NCBI GenBank assembly: GCA_036744635.1
Contig: DAIOHQ010000187.1
Coordinates: 1 to 9,949 of the forward strand
Reading direction: 5' to 3'
From: DAIOHQ01 sp036744635
Lineage (GTDB): Bacteria > Planctomycetota > Phycisphaerae > Tepidisphaerales > Tepidisphaeraceae
Length of the DNA stretch: 9,949 nucleotides
Shown here: positions 8,339 through 9,949 of the stretch, piece by piece
How positions within the stretch are numbered: position 1 is the first letter of the stretch
How the letters are laid out: the number at the start of each line of letters is the position of its first letter
The notes under the pieces: model-generated
What the model saw: only the letters and a program-made list of their open reading frames with translations
What the model was told of the DNA's origin: nothing
The model's database searches: none
Program-made: the position numbers and the translations under genes

Positions 8339-9448
8339 CTAGGCATCCAACTCCCCAAACGGCAGATGGGCCGGCATCGGCGCTGGCCGCTTGTACTGGA
8401 TCGTCGGCGTCACCGTCTTGTTCTGCTGCGATGAATCCAGAAATCCCTGCATCGCATCCAGCACCGCAAAGGCCTGCTGGCCATTGGCGCGATGCTCCCG
8501 GCCGGACCCGATCGCATAGGCCATATCCGCCAGACCGACGGAGCGCCCGTACCCTTTGACGAACTGGTGCTCCACCGGCTGCCAATCCTTGTCATCGGCG
8601 TTGCGGATGAACACCGGCCCGTCGAAGCCGTTGGGATCGGGCACCTTCATCGTCCCAGTTTCTCCGTACACCATGATCGGATTCTGCCAATCCATCGGCG
8701 CGTGATAGGTGGCGAAGGTTTGAATGATCGTCCCCACCGCCCCCTGCTCGAACTCAATCGTGCCGCAAATGTGATCGGGCGTCTGCACGTTGATCTTCTT
8801 GCCGAACTTCGGCTTGCTGGTGATCGTGCGCTCGGGGATGGCGATGGATGCCAGCCCGCTCAGCCGCTTGATCGGCCCGAGCAGGTTCAGCAGCGCGGTG
8901 AGATAATACGGCCCCATGTCGAACATCGGCCCGCCGCCCACCTCGTAATAAAACTCCGGGCTGGGGTGCCAGGACTCGTGTCCCCGCCCCATCATGAATG
9001 CGGTAAACGCCACCGGCCGGCCAATCGCCCCCTCGTCGATCAGCTTGCGCGCCGTCTGAATTCCCGCCCCCATGAAGGTGTCGGGGGCGCAGCCGACGCG
9101 AAGATTTTTCCGCCTGGCCGCGTCGATCACCTTCTGTCCCTCGGCGCGGTTCACGCCGAAGGGCTTTTCCGCATAAGTGTGCTTCCCGGCCTCCAGCGCC
9201 GCCAGCGCGACCGGGGCATGCGCCTTGGGCACCGTCAGGTTCAGCACGATGTCGATGCCGCGGTCATTGATCAGCTCCTCAACCTCCATCACCTTCGGCA
9301 CCTTGAATTCCTCCGCCCGCTTCTTCGCCGCCTCCGCGTTCAAATCCGCGCAGGCCACGATCTCAACGATCGGAAAATTCTTGGCCATCCCGAGGTACGC
9401 CCCACTAATTGCACCGCATCCCACAACGCCAATCCGCATCTTATCCAT
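8339..9448 (-). CDS. Gfo/Idh/MocA family NAD(P)-dependent oxidoreductase
   Basis: The 369-residue product has an N-terminal Rossmann fold with GVVGCGAISGAYL as the dinucleotide loop. AEKPFG, with the family's conserved Lys, follows. The C-terminal half has the substrate domain with GGGPMFDMGPYYLTALLNLLGP, typical of this family. Members oxidise or reduce sugars, inositols or related polyols using NAD(P). The real substrate cannot be read from the sequence. Many planctomycetes carry large numbers of these enzymes. An upstream ATG (9478) exists, but ATG 9448 sits beside the fold and has GGAACAGG within about 8-16 bases upstream; ATG 9439 is also possible. No signal peptide is apparent. It precedes the propeller lipoprotein in the same orientation. 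Confidence 0.92.
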   Translation of the reverse strand: MDKMRIGVVGCGAISGAYLGMAKNFPIVEIVACADLNAEAAKKRAEEFKVPKVMEVEELINDRGIDIVLNLTVPKAHAPVALAALEAGKHTYAEKPFGVNRAEGQKVIDAARRKNLRVGCAPDTFMGAGIQTARKLIDEGAIGRPVAFTAFMMGRGHESWHPSPEFYYEVGGGPMFDMGPYYLTALLNLLGPIKRLSGLASIAIPERTITSKPKFGKKINVQTPDHICGTIEFEQGAVGTIIQTFATYHAPMDWQNPIMVYGETGTMKVPDPNGFDGPVFIRNADDKDWQPVEHQFVKGYGRSVGLADMAYAIGSGREHRANGQQAFAVLDAMQGFLDSSQQNKTVTPTIQYKRPAPMPAHLPFGELDA

Positions 9449-9515
9449 ATCAAAAACCTGTTCCTTTCCACTTGCCATTCCCCGGTTGACTGCAGCTCAG
9501 ACGGCAAAGCCCCGG

Positions 9516-9949
9516 GTGAGGGCCGATAAGCATATCCGCTGGCTTGACGCTTTCCAGCCTGCTGCGAAGTTGAACACGCCCGGGGCGCCGACCATGGTGC
9601 TGGGGCTCGACCCCAGCGGCGCCACCCTCAACACCGACTTCGATGCCGCGCCGGTTCTTCAGACGTTCGCCGACGCCTTCGCAAAGAAGCTGCGCAAGCG
9701 GTTCAACGTGACCGTGCTTCCGGCCGAGGCCGCGGCGGCGCAGGCGAACGGCGCCCCGATCACCTACGTGCAGGTGGTGCAGATCGACCAGGGCAACCGC
9801 TGGCTGCGCTATTTTCTGGGCATCTTCGCCGGCGCTGTGGTCTTCGAGGTGCAGGGATATACACAGGGTCCGGCCGGCCGGGGACCGAACTTCTCGGCAG
9901 TGGGTCAGTTTGGGTGCCACAGGTCGGCGTACTCGCAGACCTGTGTCTT
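9516..9949 (+). CDS. Partial DUF4410-like protein, possibly broken
   Basis: A plus-strand frame stays open from 9516 to the window end (about 144 codons) with strongly coding-like GC-rich third positions. It reads as a coherent domain: TFADAFAKKLRKRF, then PITYVQVVQIDQGNRWLRYF, LGIFAGAVVFEVQGYTQG. The pattern of a strand, D-x-G-x-R-x-x-R, then a Gly/Ala-rich segment and another strand resembles DUF4410 proteins, usually small envelope lipoproteins of unknown function. No signal peptide is seen and the start is uncertain: GTG 9516 has no ribosome binding site, and ATG 9594 is an alternative. From about 9918 the frame runs through a palindromic repeat and no longer resembles the family, so the C-terminus may be truncated. 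The gene starts 67 bases from the divergent oxidoreductase. Confidence 0.5.
   Translation, partial: MRADKHIRWLDAFQPAAKLNTPGAPTMVLGLDPSGATLNTDFDAAPVLQTFADAFAKKLRKRFNVTVLPAEAAAAQANGAPITYVQVVQIDQGNRWLRYFLGIFAGAVVFEVQGYTQGPAGRGPNFSAVGQFGCHRSAYSQTCV
9918..9945. repeat. Hairpin repeat with TACT loop at the right edge
   Basis: CACAGGTCGGCG (9918-9929) and CGCAGACCTGTG (9934-9945) pair over 12 positions with a single G-A mismatch (9926/9937), around the loop TACT (9930-9933). The stem/loop layout and loop sequence match the hairpins at 37-56 and 2835-2854. It lies inside the open frame of the DUF4410-like gene, so it may be an insertion that ends that gene. The window stops 4 bases later. Confidence 0.75.

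Noticed and set aside
8492..9529. Plus-strand frame of 345 codons antisense to the oxidoreductase
   Set aside because: It is a GC-driven shadow (His, Arg and Asp-rich); the minus-strand gene shows family motifs.
9450..9920. Minus-strand frame of 156 codons at the right edge
   Set aside because: It is antisense to the DUF4410-like frame. The plus-strand frame has the better domain pattern.

Overview
This is a GC-rich bacterial stretch centred on core replication and transcription genes. The plus strand carries dnaA (replication initiator), a RelB/RelE-type toxin-antitoxin pair, dnaG (primase), rpoD (housekeeping sigma factor) and a HicB/HicA-type toxin-antitoxin pair. The minus strand carries a two-gene operon: a Gfo/Idh/MocA oxidoreductase followed by a secreted YncE-like beta-propeller lipoprotein. 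At the right edge a plus-strand frame resembles DUF4410 proteins and runs into a palindromic repeat. The host is most likely a planctomycete, perhaps Phycisphaerae. I infer this from a sigma factor with a long charged insert before region 2, a dnaA not followed by dnaN, the abundant hairpin repeats and the Gfo/Idh gene with a propeller lipoprotein. No marker gene proves it.

Region by region: 1-648 has no convincing gene. It holds two hairpin repeats at the very edge, an AT-enriched stretch (about 97-190), six TCCAC(A/C) cores that may be degenerate DnaA boxes, and a promoter-like pair. dnaA is at 649-2163. A toxin-antitoxin pair with a 4-base overlap is at 2302-2816. A pair of inverted palindromes (2833-2887) separates it from dnaG (2926-4779). 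A 192-base leader with hairpins precedes rpoD (4972-6714). HicB/HicA-like genes (6754-7205) follow closely. The convergent minus-strand operon spans 9448 down to 7273. The partial DUF4410-like frame begins near 9516.

How the genes work together: DnaA opens the origin, DnaG primes replication and RpoD directs housekeeping transcription. dnaG-rpoD is the core of the classical macromolecular synthesis operon, here without an adjacent rpsU, and with dnaA just upstream. Each side of the dnaG-rpoD pair is bordered by a small toxin-antitoxin module. The minus-strand pair looks like an unrelated metabolic or envelope operon.

No new defence or catalytic system is evident. The most notable non-gene signal is a family of hairpins at three separate places, all with a TACT loop (or close variant) and different stem sequences. 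Two of these places are the two window edges.
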